Positions 6,708 to 19,640 of a stretch of DNA of 64,000 bases are shown piece after piece. This stretch comes from Megalonaias nervosa (lineage: Eukaryota > Mollusca > Bivalvia > Unionida > Unionidae): assembly GCA_016617855.1 (NCBI GenBank), contig JAECUM010001808.1, forward strand, positions 1-64,000. The letters are read 5' to 3'. Positions within the stretch are counted from its first letter, which is position 1. Every line of letters begins with the position of its first letter. Made by a program: the position numbers and the translations under genes. A model generated the notes under the pieces. It saw only the letters and a list, made by a program, of their open reading frames with translations, was not told where the DNA came from and searched no databases.

Positions 6708-9420
6708 TTGCCTGCAGAAAAGCCGCAACTCATGACGAGCTGAAGATGTGTTTGTTGGGGGTGCGGATTCAGTCTAAACAACGTGGCTTAAATTGGAACG
6801 ACGGAAACATCATTATTTTCGAAACTTCGGCTTTCTGTTACGCGGCATGTTCTCCGCGTTCCACCTGGATACTACGGTGAGGTTGAGACTGGAAACAAAT
6901 GGGTTGCCCAAGTGGCCTTATTTTCGTTGCCCCTTTAATGCTTTCTCAAGTGCTTCTTGGAAAACGTTCCCTACCTCGCAGGCCGTAGTATTTAGTCAGC
7001 ACGGTCTGCCGATCTGATTGATAAGGCCGTGAACTATCAGTGCCACGGTAAGCATTGTTGTTTCGACTGAAAGGCTTCGATCCAAACGTCCTGCGAAAAC
7101 AATCACCCTAGTCGTGCCCTTTTGATGTCAGGCCCATATCATTAATAGCTCCTCCGTTTCAACAATGCGTTTATGACGCATTCAGTTTTGTAATGCTGGA
7201 CTTGGGCTAAACGGTGTGCCGTCACTAAAGTCACTATAGCTGGAAATAAAGTCTTTCAGATTAGGCTTCCATGTTTACAAGGTCCACAGCCATGCTATTC
7301 CAGCAGCTGAGACAGAGAGGGTTGTACGCGCTTCTGGCGGCGCTAATTGGTTCAAGTCAAATGGCCCATCACGCTCCACTGATCTCTCCACTCTCAGACG
7401 ATCGTACTACTTGTCTTAGCTGTGTAGGGTCATAGCTGAACGATATGCACATTGCACGGCACTCTTTAACTGTCACTCTTTAAGTGGTTTGCAGCTTGTA
7501 AGCCTCCCCACCCACCCGCCTGGAGGTTATACGTGGACTATCAACATCTGCTGCGCTTCTCTAACCTGTGCCACTAAGAAGGCGTTTAGTTTGGAACGTT
7601 CTTTTCCCTTGATATAATATCGGCACCCAAAGCTTGATCCTTTGGCATGATGTTTTCGGGGGTGCGATACAAACCGAATTCTGTCACGATGTTGTAGTGT
7701 GCGATGAAGCTCGATGAGCGTGTTCTCGTAGAGCGCACTGTTCTCAGTTCTTGTATTCTATCTCCACAGCATGCCTTCACAGAAAAACAGAAAGGTAAAA
7801 TCCATTTTTACAATTTTTAAACTTCTTCAAGAAGGATTTAGTTTAGGACTTATTTTCAAAAGAGAACATGAGTTAGATAAAATGCAACACCATACGGACA
7901 GTAGGGATCAGTCATATACGCCCACAAAGAGACTGAGTTAGGGTGAACAATTACAATTACTCGAGGTCCTGTCTAACCTTAACTTGAGGGCACATGTTTC
8001 CTCATTACAAACCACGTAAATTAGAACTAAATGGCTTACGAACCGATTTGAACATTGCAAAATGCATGTGCAAGGTTCTGGCCAACTAAGTTTAATTGCT
8101 TATTTTGTCCCTAACAAAAAGGAAAGGAAAATAAATGAAAAACAAAATATAATAGCAAAAATGTAATATCTCAACAGTTGATTGATTTCAGTATTATAGC
8201 GGTTTCCAATACAGTATTTAGTCTACAGATGTTATATCATCAGATAATATGAAAAGCCTATAGCATTAAGGAAGATGAATACACTCGTAGATTTATTGTC
8301 ATATTTTTCTATCATACGAAGTGTATATACCATTTACGTGGAAATCTGATAATAGAATAAACCACATCCTCAGCTCATCATAATGACAAACAAATCCTTC
8401 TGTTCTTTTAAGCAAATAAAACAATATTTAATTCATATTTTAAATAGTTGCCCCTACATCATGAATTTATTCACCGGCAAATATGTAGTGATGTTGCACG
8501 GGCGCCTCAGCACAAAAGTGACTACGCAGTGATATTAGTTAATGTCAAGGATAAGATGAGAATGGTAGCGATATTCCTTCATTCAGCTTCAGTAACAGAG
8601 TTCCAGATCTATAAATACATGGTTATATAATTTGATCATAAATACTCAGTATATCTAGATTTTAATGAAGAGTGTGCTTATATTAAATTATTTTGTCCTT
8701 TTTCAAGGATTGTACATGTTTACCAGTATCAAGTTTTATATCTTTTAATATTTAATTTTATCTAACCGTTTTATCTTAAATTTTAGAGGACAATATATTA
8801 ACTTTTTATTCTGAAGTGAATGTCTTCCGTATGATTTTAATAAATTTTGTTTTCACGTTTGCTTTTTACCGTCTAGCCCGGATTTTGCCCATGTGCCAGC
8901 ACCCCGTCAGAATTGATACTAATTTAACTAACTTTCGAAATCCTTGATATCAAAGAATAAACTCGCTCGTTCTTTGTCCTTGTAAGTTTAGTTTTTGGTT
9001 AAATTCAAACTTTAACCATGTTCGTGCATGCGGTTGATTATGCATGCTTTCAGTACGTTTTCTGCTTTCTTTTGCCTCATAGACCTCCTTACTCTAACAG
9101 GTGATGTCATAGCCTGGATGATGACGTAATAAAGACACCATGAATTTTATCCTGTATAAAGTCATTGTATTGATGAAAAGTAAAGAGCATGATAAGTAAA
9201 ACAAACAAAAAATTATCTTATTTTTAGAACTAAAATTTTAATTGGCAATTTAGCCATGATTGTGCTAACGTACCATTAAGATCTATACATACGTACATTA
9301 AAATTAATGCTTTAGTGCTTTTTAACTGTCAGGAGTTGATTACACAACATTAGAACTAATACTTTATTACAGTTTATTTTTTTATTTTCCAGACCTAAAT
9401 GTATTACTTGTGCCCAACCA
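6708..9420. other. no recognisable feature
   Basis: The part up to about 7.8 kb stays less AT-rich, with short open stretches on both strands (for example minus 7586-7780) that I cannot connect to any family. From 7.8 to 9.4 kb the sequence is AT-rich and I see nothing beyond random short ORFs. Confidence 0.4.
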
Positions 9421-9422
9421 GG

Positions 9423-9692
9423 AGCGGGGGTGGGGGTGGGGGACGGGCCGAGTGATCTAAAACGCTCGCCTTTACAGATCACTGTCGTCTCACCTCTGAC
9501 CGCATGGGTTCGAGTCTCCGGTTCGACCAATGTGCGTATGTGAGAAAGATTGCCAATACCTTCCCGTGTGTCGGTGGTTCTTACCAGAGTTTTCACGGGA
9601 TACTTTTCCACTAGTTATGCTGGCCGCCAAGTATAGCCTATCTTGCGCTGAGAAATGGTATTAAACCAAAAACAGCTACAACAACAACCAAC
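9423..9692 (+). mobile_element. tRNA-derived SINE, family A
   Basis: tRNA-like head with an A-box-like GGGCCGAGTGATCTAAAACG and a B box GGTTCGAGTCTCC, then the family body (GTGAGAAAGATTGCC.., TCGGTGGTTCTTACC.., GCCGCCAAGTATAGCC) and a tail ending AAACC plus (CAA)n. A G-rich run precedes the head. RNA polymerase III transcribes such elements and LINE machinery mobilises them. Confidence 0.8.
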
Positions 9693-11065
9693 CGTCGAGC
9701 GTAATTATTATCATTAAAATGTACACATATAGCAGCAGACTGGGTCTTTGGACAATAACAATACTTTGAGTATTTTTGTTTTTTAATTTCTACCTCATGA
9801 TTTCCTTAATTATCCTGTCAACCTATTCGTTTCTTTGCCAACCTGACCGACTCGACATGCAAATATGTAATAATTATTTTCAAATGGTGAAGGCAGATAT
9901 CAAGTTATGGCAACAACGCCTGTCGATGTTTTATCTCCAGGGACAGAGATTCATTTACGTCAATTATCATAGATACAAAAACCAATACAAACCCATTTTC
10001 AATTTAGTACTTTTTGTTTTCCAATACAAACATATCAATTACTCAAAGAATATTTAAACGTTATGGCGACAAAATCCATTATTTGTAACATAAGTAGTTT
10101 TTTTTTTTAATTAAATAATTAAAAAAAACGAAACGAAAGAAATTTCATTATATTTTTATATAAGTACTGTGGACATTTACTAAAGATGCATACGAACTTG
10201 AGTCTACAGTGTAATATGTTCTAATTGTATTCCAAGCTAATTAAATGAAGAAAGTGTCATAGCCCCTGATTTATAATTGTAGAATAACTAAATTGCTGCT
10301 TAAAAATTCTGGTTTCCATGAAGGCACATTAAAGATGAAAGTGACCCTATGCAGTATAATTTCTGAAACTAGTTATAGTATAATTGCTGAAACTAATTAT
10401 TGTATGTAACTGTGCTCTGGAATAAGTAATTCGATTAAAAAAGTTGCTTTAACTTCCATGTTGGTAACCAGTGAAAAATTAACAAAGTTGAAAGTTAAAG
10501 AATGCGGTTCAAATAAAACTGTATTGAAAGGAAACTCACTTCACTGTTCAATGAATCAAACTAACAGGTAAAATATATACTGTATCCTTTTTCATAAGAA
10601 GGAAACTTAATATTAAATTTTCAACAAATAACTTTTTCTACAAAGTTTCGGACATTTGTGTTCTTCATTATAAAACCACTCTCTCCAATCACTTTATTTT
10701 CAAACAGATTTCGCGTCCTCTTTTTCGTCATCCTTGCCTATTTTAAACTTCCTTATGGATTAAAGTAAATTGTTACCTACCAAGGTTTTAAAGTTATAAT
10801 GTATCGACAGGTTTATGGTAATTGACCGTTTACGAAACTTTTATCGTGTCAAGGCACCACATTTTTTTTATAAAGTAAATAAATGTATTAATGAACTATA
10901 CATTTAAAGGTAATACAATTGCATTCTTCTACTCCGCCCTTCAACAACTGGAAGAATGTGTCAGAATAGATGCATGCTGCAAGCAGCAGCAGACTGTACT
11001 GCTTAATTTCTACACGTCCAAAGAACTGTTACAGTCATTGTAAATAAGTCTCCAGCTCGTGCCCA
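9693..11065. other. AT-rich stretch without recognisable genes
   Basis: Only short chance ORFs are seen. A partial local duplication of a GAAACTAGTTATAGTATAATTG-like phrase (split here into fragments under 20 bases, about 10360-10405) is the only structure. Confidence 0.4.
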
Positions 11066-11715
11066 ATAATGTGCAATCACAATCTTAATGACAGATGTCG
11101 AGATTGTATGCCAAAATGTTTCAGTTACGTGCATCACATACAATCAAAAGCTTGATGACAGATGTCGATATTGCTTGCCATAGTTTGTCAGCATGATTAC
11201 GAGCGTTACATAGTCATACACTTGATGACAGATGTCGATACTATATACCAAGGTTTGTCAAATAGCATGATCACGTGTATCACATCTAATCACAAGTTTG
11301 TTGATATATGTCAGTATTATATACCAAAGTTGGTCAAATAATCACGTGCATTACATAGTCACATGATTAATGACAGATGTCGATAATATATGCCAAAGTG
11401 TGTTGGACAGCATGATCACGTGCATTACATAGTCACATGATTAATGACAGATGTCGGTACTATATGCCAAAGTGTGTTGGACAGCATGATCATGTGCATT
11501 ACATAGTCACATGATTAATGACAGATGATGGTACTATATGCCAAAGTGTGTTGGACAGCATGATCACGTGCACTGCACAGTCACAAGATTGATGACAGAT
11601 GTCGGTACTATATGCCAAAGACTGCCGGATAGCATGATCGCGTGCATTATAAAGTCACAAACTTGATGACAGATGTCGGTGCTATATACTCAAAGTTTAT
11701 CAGATAGCATAAGGA
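11066..11715 (+). repeat. about 75-80 bp tandem repeat, roughly nine diverged units, many with CACGTG
   Basis: Each unit holds TGATGACAGATGTCGATACT, ATATACCAAAG, a GTCAGATAGCATGATC segment and CACGTGCATTACATAGTCAC. The E-box palindrome CACGTG appears in several units and is mutated in others (CATGTG, CGCGTG). Units from 11340 to 11560 are the most alike, suggesting recent local amplification. Confidence 0.75.
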
Positions 11716-12149
11716 TGTGAGCTGCTGCAAAAGAGCAGTTTCATGTTGCAATCAGTCGATATGTCAACGGGCCGTAAACCACTGCGATAGCATGATATTG
11801 GTGAATATTGATTAATTGTGCGCAGCTTTAGCTTTCTTGCATGTAGCAAGCAACACGATGTGCTGTGATTCTAAATAGTTCAATTTTAATTAACAGTTGC
11901 AAAAATAAAAATAGTATTAACTCGAAATATTTCTTAGGGATTTATCCGCAGATCCTCAAATCCTAATTTGGGTAAAGAAATAGTACTGATCCGGTAAGTT
12001 GTAATGCGGTGTCAGAATAGTTATTTTTAAAAATAATTTTGATTACAATTCTATTGGATATGTTCACTGTTTTGTTTCTTTGTTGTATTTTGTTTGATTG
12101 TCCTTGTGACTAAGTCGTTGTATATTTTGGCTTTATCAACATCCAAGAA

Positions 12150-12249
12150 ATAGTTTTCAATTTCATCGTCATCGTCATCTTCTTCTCCTTCGTAGTCGTC
12201 ATCGTCTTCTTCCTCCTCCTCCTCCTTCTCTTCTTCTTCTTCTTCTTCA

Positions 12250-12287
<38 letters not shown>

Positions 12288-12385
12288 GTTGGTTTCCATT
12301 ACTAATTCCCAGTACTTCTACTACTACTACTACTACTACTACTAATAATAATAATAATAATAGCGGTATTATTATTATTGGAAAC
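12150..12385 (+). repeat. compound microsatellite (TCTTCC)n (TAT)n (CTA)n (ATA)n
   Basis: Runs of CTTCTCC/TCTTCT trinucleotides, then TAT repeats, then CTA and ATA repeats, occur in sequence. Low complexity only. Confidence 0.9.
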
Positions 12386-12620
12386 ATTTGTAATAACTAT
12401 GCATTACTGATGTGCCACTTGCATGCAGTTATCCGTTTTAATATGAATCCTTTTCATCTCCTTTGGGTTCCGCTCTGGGTTTTCGTGTATAGCCGACAGC
12501 TCCAGGCTAAGGGCTTTTCGTGTACAGCCGACAGCTCAAGTCTAAAGGCCTTTTATGTACAGCTGAGAGCTCAAGTCACTGGGCAAAGTTTTGTTTCCTT
12601 TGCAACATACATATTCTTCA

Positions 12621-12845
12621 CCGACATGGTTTGACAAAAATTTCTCGTTTTTATTATGAAATCTACCGACATGGTTTGACAAAAATTTCTCGTTTTTATT
12701 ATGAAATCTACCGACATGGTTTGACAAAAATTTCTCATTTTTATTATGAAATCTACCGACATGGTTTGACAAAAATTTCTCATTTTTATTATGAAATCTA
12801 CCGACATGGTTTGACAAAAATTTCTCGTTTTTATTATGAAATCTA
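12621..12845 (+). repeat. 45-bp minisatellite, five copies
   Basis: The unit begins CCGACATGGTTTGACAAAAA and ends TTTATTATGAAATCTA. Units differ almost only by C/T-type changes at one position. Because 45 is a multiple of three, the array is open in more than one frame on both strands, which produces a 129-codon (+) and a 105-codon (-) chance ORF. A weak partial repeat of GCCGACAGCTC-type phrases lies just upstream (12490-12560). Confidence 0.9.
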
Positions 12846-12846
12846 C

Positions 12847-13075
12847 GTGCTGTCAGCAATAGACATTTATTGCAAATGTGTGCTTAAAATTATTGGTCTG
12901 CATCTTTAACGCAGAAACATATTTTCTGGATTATGTTGGACTTTTTTGTGTTTGTCGGGCGGTTTTATTAGGTTTTGTTTTTGCTGGACAGTTAGATTAT
13001 CATTCCTAAGAACTCAAGAACGGGATACTCCTCTATAAGTACCAGCACGCGCGCGCGCACACACACACACACACA

Positions 13076-13118
<43 letters not shown>

Positions 13119-13866
13119 GTATACTTGTGTGTGCTTCTCTCAAATGTCTGCTTATGTGTGCTCAGGAAATTAATTCTACAGTGACGTTGATCTCGAGGGT
13201 ATAGCGGCAATGGTTGAATGAGGAGCTCACATGCTGTACAAGATCAACCGAGTGCAGTTAGTGTCAACGAGCCAAGTGGTGTATATTTATCGTGGTAGAA
13301 ACGAAATAATAAATTTACAGGAGGAATCTATTTAATTGATATATGCCTGTTTCCTACTTGCAATTTTATTCATAATTACCGAGCATGCCAGCGAGGTAAT
13401 GATTTAAATCACAATTATAATAACAATGTAGCAACCGCGTAAGAAAAAGGAGTCATCGTGATTCGTACGTATAGTACCACAGATGAGAATCTACGTGATT
13501 TCTTTGATTCAAATTGACTTTGTTTCGCAAGCCAGATAAAGTATCATTCAGTTTGATGTGTATATGTCCATTACATATATCTCTGCGTGTATACGAATCA
13601 TTTCAGATATTGGATGAGTCTCCTTGCACAAAGACACGTTATTCTGAATAAGCTGCGTTACCTTTCTGTCTTTAACAATCGTTTGAATAAAGTGAACAAA
13701 ATTAAAACTGATTTGTCCTGAAAAGAATACGACTGAGGGTCATATTTTTCCAGCGTGAAGAGTAGAACATTTGGTCTATATTTCCGGAAAACAATTAAAA
13801 CTTTACGTATCATGATCATACAGCTCCAACCCTTGTCGGCAGGATTACGTAGTTTCGTTATTACCT
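12847..13866. other. spacer with a (CG)(CA)n(CT)n microsatellite
   Basis: A compound dinucleotide repeat lies at about 13047-13114 (GC, then CA, then CT runs). Nothing else is recognised. Confidence 0.6.
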
Positions 13867-14115
13867 TGTTGTTGTTACAGGGTTTAACGCCATTTTTCAG
13901 CACAAGATAGGCAATACATGGCGGCCAGTATTAATGGTGGAGGAAGAACCCGGGAAAACCTCGGAAAGAACCACCGACCCACGAGAAGCTACTGGCAAGC
14001 TTTTTCACATACCCACATTGGCCGAGCCCAAGACTAGAAACCAACGCAGACAGAGGTGAGATGGCAGTGATCTGTGACGGTGAGCGCTTTAGACCACTCG
14101 GCCACTCGGGGCCCC
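13867..14115 (-). mobile_element. tRNA-derived SINE, family A, with target-site duplication
   Basis: Full-length copy on the minus strand: head GGGGCCCCGAGTGGCCGAGT, A box and B-box-like region, and tail AAACCCTGTAACAACAAC. It is flanked by a perfect 12-bp duplication, TCGTTATTACCT, at 13855-13866 and 14116-14127, which shows LINE-mediated insertion and fairly recent age. Confidence 0.9.
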
Positions 14116-14171
14116 TCGTTATTACCTAAGCTGATCAAGACCAATACAGTTTTTCGATTCTCTAATAACTG

Positions 14172-14485
14172 TGTTTGTATGATTTGGATTTTTAACGTAG
14201 CTTTAACAATTTTTCAGTCATATCGCTACGATGACTGCAGAGTGACAGTTTATAGTGATGTCTAGCACCGAGGCATCATGCCGCAGACATGTAGCTTCAT
14301 GTCCCCCACAGTCACATTATCCTGACACCAGGCAGACCAGTCCTAACACTAACCTCTTAATGACTAGCTAGGCAGCTGCTATTACCAGTGTTATAAGTAT
14401 TTGTTATGACTTAGCCGGGGTTCGAACCCGCGACCTCCCGTATCCGAGGCGGACGCTCTAACCACTTAGGCCACCGAAGTGGTCG
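14172..14485 (-). mobile_element. tRNA-derived SINE, family B, with target-site duplication
   Basis: Minus-strand copy of about 314 bp. Its head is a well-preserved tRNA-like sequence with A box GGTGGCCTAAGTGGTTAGAG and a perfect B box GGTTCGAACCC. The body has the family-specific TGCTGCGGCATGATGCC-like and AGGTTAGTGTTAGGAC phrases and a tail with AAAATCCAAATCA. It is flanked by CTAATAACTG at 14162-14171 and 14486-14495. This is the best-preserved family B copy in the window. Confidence 0.88.
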
Positions 14486-14495
14486 CTAATAACTG

Positions 14496-14999
14496 AAAAA
14501 AAATAATACTAAGAATGAATACTAGGAAGTAAAGGTATCTACAGGTCTTTGGCCTATCTGAAACCTTCATCTGATGAGGACATTATTTAGGCTGCGTTTT
14601 AGTGATCACATACAACCTTCTCCTCTTGCCTTCGGTCCTTATCAAACCAGAGCCAAGGTATTTTTGATTGGGTCCAATAGGTGCGGCACAAACAGTGACT
14701 CGTCCTGTTGCTGTATAGCAGCAATTAACTGGCTCAGTTACAAGACAAGTGCTTTAGATTTGTACTCATTTGGAAGTCATCAACTTGACAAATTCATCTG
14801 AACAATGATGACAGGAAACATATTGCTGATATTAAAATGTATTATTTTTTAAGTGTGTGTGGGGTGGGGATGGGGTGTATTCTCAAGAATGAAAGGTCTC
14901 TCTCAGAGTGGGACCAACACGTTCTCTAGATAGCGAGTGAAATCCGCCTAAAGACGGTAAATGCTGAAATATCAGGTGATCCCTTTAAGGGAAGTGGAT
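14496..14999. other. spacer without recognisable genes
   Basis: No supported gene. A GTGTGGGGTGGGGATGGGG-type G-rich patch lies near 14860. The right part may belong to the DIRS-type element that follows. Confidence 0.35.
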
Positions 15000-17090
15000 C
15001 CATTTCAAGCCTTCCTACTTCCTTTTGATGATGCCCAATATAACCCTAGTGTGCTAACTGGGCAAAAGAGTGTAATACTACCCTGGTCATCCCCAGTACA
15101 GATGTAACTAAGATGGGGATCTCTGTTGGAGATAACAGTACTGAGTGAAGTCGTGGGTTTTTGCGAGAAAACCCGACATAAAAAGGAAAACATAGTCCTA
15201 ACTCCCACTGAACTGAAACCGTCCTTTCTCTATTGAAAGGGAATGTAGTTCGCTTTCTTCTCTTCATTGAAGCTAAAGATAGAAAAAAAATCAGTTCTAA
15301 GTGTAAGATTTTCAAACAAACCCTCGCTGACAGGTTCAATATGGGGTTTTGTTAAGGGCCATGAAATAAGATTCCATTTCAGCATCAATGAGCGAGACAC
15401 CAGCCTCTACAGTTCTAAGTACTTAATAAGATTCGCCAAATGAAGATCTGAGCCAATCACTGGTTCTTAGAGAATTTAAGTACGTCTAAACGGGCTGCCC
15501 TATAACCTATGAATTTTGAAGTCGAACATGATCTCTACTCATAATGGAAGAGCGGAAAAACTTCTACTGTAGAAATTAATGGGGCAGCTAGGACTACTGT
15601 GTTTCCTTGTGCAGCAATGGCACAAATTTCTCCACTTTGCATAATAGACATTGCACGCAGATCGTCTCCAGGTCTGACTGATGCAGTTGGCGATCTTGTT
15701 CGAAATTTTCGCCTGGCACGTGGATAGCTTGAGATAAGCCAATAGTGAAGGTGTAGAATCGGATGACAGTAGCGAAGAAAATACCCCTTGTATTGCGACA
15801 GCAGATCTTTCCATTCAGAGAACACCCTGATTTGGTCTATCAACAGATAGAGAAGGCCAATGAAGCAAAATTTTTATGACCAAAGAGGCGCCATCTGGAC
15901 GATCTGTTGATGTTCAGACCTTGTGAAGTACCTGTGGAATCAATCTTAAGGGCGGAAATGCGTAAGCTAACAGCCGATCCCACCGCAGGCTGAAGGCGTC
16001 CAATGCCCTGATTATTTCGTCTGGGACTAGGGAGACATAAAACGGGAGCTTGTTGTTCACTCTCTAGCAAACAAGTCCATCAGCGACTTTTCCGAATGAC
16101 TGAACAAGGGCTCTGCAACTGCTTCATGCGGATTCTATCCTGTTAAAACTACTTTGCCTTTTTCCCCCTGGCACCCGGTGACCAGTATCGTGACCGGTGA
16201 CTCGTGGTTAGTGACAGCTCGTCGACTCATATCTGTCGGAGGAAAATACGTGAGCTAGACCACTACATACCCCTCTTCGGTTGCGCGAACTGCTCATCGC
16301 CGCAGAAGGGATTTTGGGCACTTGGAGAATGTCAATCATACAACAAATGAAGGGCGCAATCACTCTATAATAGGGAATTGCTCTACCCTCTCAAGGGGTA
16401 AGCCTTTTCTCGTACAAAAGATGGTGCTGCCCCTCCCTCTTGCAGTGGAGGGGTCACTAAATCGCAGCTTTGAGACTATAATCCTTAAGGATTGCCACTG
16501 CCTTGTTCCCAGAAGACACGCTCTCATTATCTGGGAAGGTGTAGATCCATCACCTTTTTGGAGGGCAGCACAGTTTTGTCCTCAGTGGTGGTAATAACTG
16601 CTCCCTAAGGAAAGGTGCTATCCCTTACTCTTTTCCTGGTGGTGGGATGCACCCAATCCCAGTACTGCAATGTATAGAGATCCTTGAGATTCAGTGGGAG
16701 CAGAGGGAGAAAGCACTTTCACATGGTCACCTAAATCTAAATGCTTAGCTCACTCATCTATTAGAAAACACGCATGTACTTTGCCAGAGACCAATCGTTT
16801 GGGATGTTGCAGACGTCCAATGATTGCTGGGCTGAGGGATAATATTCGCTAACGAAGAGGAATATGAATACAAGTTCAAATAAACCATAGGTGAAAAGTA
16901 TTTTTCCTTGAGATGTCATCCATAAATGAATGTAGCGCTGCCGTGCATGGGCCCATATCATCGAGTCAGACACAGACGGGGTCAATGCACATGTTCTAAG
17001 AAACATTTGGAACAGGAAACCGGTGCATCTGGCATAGACCAGGGTTTGAGGGTTTTTCCACTGCCAAAGGGTAAGCAAAACAATACTTTG
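15000..17090 (-). mobile_element. decayed DIRS-type (tyrosine recombinase) retrotransposon
   Basis: Read on the minus strand, from right to left: an RNase H-like part (SDSMIWAHA.., then ..DWSLAKYMRVF, 17078-16761); a segment LRWDRLLAYAFPPLRLIP (about 16015-15930), whose YAFPP-LIP pattern is characteristic of DIRS-like RT/RNase H C-termini; a recombinase N-terminal part ending VYYAKWRNLCHCC (about 15640-15610); and FLSLASMKRR with GFSRKNPRL (15340-15120), matching the catalytic-domain region of DIRS recombinases. Several stops (for example TGA after HKV and TGA before MERSAV) and frame changes separate them. Boundaries are approximate and the left end is uncertain. The copy is inactive. Confidence 0.65.
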
Positions 17091-17512
17091 ACAGTTAATG
17101 TATTAAGGCTGTACTCATCCCGTATATGTAGTTTTATCCACAAATTTCCTGGAGCACTGAAGGACACAATCAGTTTTTAGGATGTGACCTTTTCCTCCTC
17201 CAAGCAGACCCTTCTCATTTTTTTTATCAATATGAACAGCTTCCCAGTGGGTGGTACAAAACTATGACTTAAAAAATCTTGTATACATTTGATGGTGGCT
17301 ACTGATATATGATAATAATAAGATTAGTTTTAAAAATTACTCCTAATTAAATTAAACATTCAAAACACTCTAACAAAAGTCGTCTTGGAAGATATTCCTT
17401 CCCTGATTATTGGCACATCATGAGAGGTGCATCTCTTTGGAACAGTTGTACTGAAATATTAGGCGACCTCTCAAAATTCTTTCTCCTTCCCTCTCTCTCT
17501 CTCTCTCTCTCT

Positions 17513-17551
<39 letters not shown>

Positions 17552-19254
17552 GCAGAGAACAGGCAAAGTTATTTCTACATTTATTTAAATCTGTGTTATG
17601 TATTTCAAAAGATAAAGAATCCTTATTTAAAAGATCCATAAATAACTTTCAGTCTCAAATCCTGACCAAAGACTTTTGGATTTACCCGGAACCTAAAGAA
17701 AGCACAAGTGAAACTATGACATGTTTTTTACATTAATAAGTAATATCTAACCCAACAAAACCAGCTCCATGTTTACAACAACACTTTACATTGTTTTCAC
17801 TTCTGTACACATATTTCTTTCATTCTGCTTACTGAACTATTTGATGAATGTCAACTTCCTAGAATTTTTCTTCCATTAAAATGTTACAACTCTATATATA
17901 TTATTTTTTCATCATTTATAATGGCATAAACTTTAGCTGTTGCAGCCCACGTTACACAATATCCATCGAGTGTTATGGTTGTGTGAAGTTTGGCAAATTT
18001 CAGTTTACTTGACAATAATGCTGATACAATAACATTACCATATGAAATATTCATTTTAATGATATGCAACCATATGATGGCACTAAAAAATATGCTAATA
18101 TTAAGTACTAGGCACTATGATAAAAACTGAATACCACAAAACCGCCCGATGTTTAATAGTCTTCTGTTCTGGAACTAGTACAGCAGTCTTGAACAAAGGT
18201 TATTGAGCAGAAATTACTACTTTCCTATTCAATTGCAGTGATCGTCTTCTAGACCCCATAATCTATAGGTTGCTTTATTACTCGGATGCAGCCCAACCAC
18301 AAAATTTTGTCAAGGAACTTGCGCTAGAATAAAAGTTACTCTGCAAATCACATTTTACTTTGAGCCACAATGAATGTGACCTTGATCTTTGACCTTCAAA
18401 TGAAAAGAACTCTTCCATACTTAATGTGTAAGCAGTCAACAAACACTGGCCAAAGTTCTTGTTTGAGGACTAAAGTTATTATGTAAAATTCATTTTTCTT
18501 CTTGTAGCCACAGTGACAATGAACTTTGACTTTTTGACCGAAAAAATTCAGTACGCTTCTTCCTTCCTCCAGGTGCAAGCTGTTCACAAAGTTTAGTCCA
18601 GGTCTGTGGTGTTGAGTACTCAAAGCATTTTTCTTTCATCGTTCACAATGACTGACCTTTTGACACCAATTAACGTTTATCTTACAAATGTGTAATCATT
18701 TGTAAAGTACATCGTCATCTTAATTACCTCCCATGCAGTTTCCCAAAATGCAGCTCCAAACCCTATGGAGCTCAATGGTTTCTTGCATTCTCTATACTTG
18801 ATGTAATACTTCACTTTTTAAAAAAAAAGAAATTCAGGAGGTGACAGCAATCACTTCCTTTGCCTTGCAACGGACGCAAATTAACACGATTTCCAATAAA
18901 TATAATTGTTGCCCTTCCTGCTTATTTTCCCCAAAAACCTAATTATTCTATTTTTCTGTGCCGACTATTTACACTTTTTAAAGAGGCTTTTTGTCCCTTT
19001 TGTCATTAACATGCATATAGCTTGTCATGATCATACACTCTGCCTGATAAAATGTCCAGGCTAGAGCATCCCGTACAGTTAGTCTGGTTCCCTGACCAAC
19101 TACACTGAATCTAATTTAAAACCTGGACCAAAATCAAACACAGAAAAACCAGTATCTGGATTTTTCCACAACAATCATATTTCTGCAATTTTTTTTAAAA
19201 TTCCAAAAGTCCATATTGTAAGGGTAATTTCCTTAAGATTTACAGTAAAATCAT
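17091..19254. other. spacer with (CT)n microsatellite and TGACCT-type repeats
   Basis: A CT/TTTCTC run lies at about 17490-17547. Between 18350 and 18660 a diverged repeat carries GTGACCTTGATCTTTGACC and related phrases; similar sequence is seen near 28.7-29.1 kb and 61.7-62.3 kb. No gene is recognised. Confidence 0.45.
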
Positions 19255-19640
19255 AAGAGTTGGCAGGTCTGAGTCTTGTAGTGAAGATCCATGTTGATAT
19301 GACTTCTGATTAGCAGGAGTGGCCATATCAAATGTTAGATTGTCACCATTTTTATTTAGGACCTACCAGACATCATAAGAAGTCTTTATCCATTCTAAAG
19401 AAGTAGTTATAACAAAAGTTTCAAGATAGCCACTGTGACAGCCATCCTGGATGCCCATGCAACACCATTTAGGGCCAACTAGATCTTGGGATGTATACTG
19501 TACATGTGTGAAAATTTCTTGGCAATCCTCCAAGAAATTTAGGAGGAGTAATAATAAGAAACTTTTGTTATTGACTGGTCACTCAGATGGACAACTGAGA
19601 ACAGACAATCGCATAAGCACGTCTAGTCTGTGACCACTAA
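19255..19640 (+). mobile_element. Helitron-like non-autonomous array element, copy 1
   Basis: Diverged units with CATCATAAGAAGTCTT, ATCCATTC..AGTAG and TTTCAAGATAGCCACTG, then a conserved end section (TGTGTGAAAATTTCTTGGCAATCCTCC..) finishing ATAAGCACGTCTAGTCTGTGACCACTAA (about 19613-19640). The short terminal palindrome followed by CTAA resembles a Helitron 3' end; this is an inference. Confidence 0.45.

Noticed and set aside
9776..10057. 93-codon ORF with a hydrophobic N-terminus as a secreted peptide
   Set aside because: AT-rich low-quality composition with no promoter or splice support; consistent with chance.
12520..12909. 129-codon ORF with RHGLTKISRFYYEIY repeats
   Set aside because: 45-bp minisatellite open on both strands.
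14404..14480. Functional tRNA gene with perfect B box
   Set aside because: It is the head of a SINE-B copy with body, tail and target duplication; four other copies share the body.
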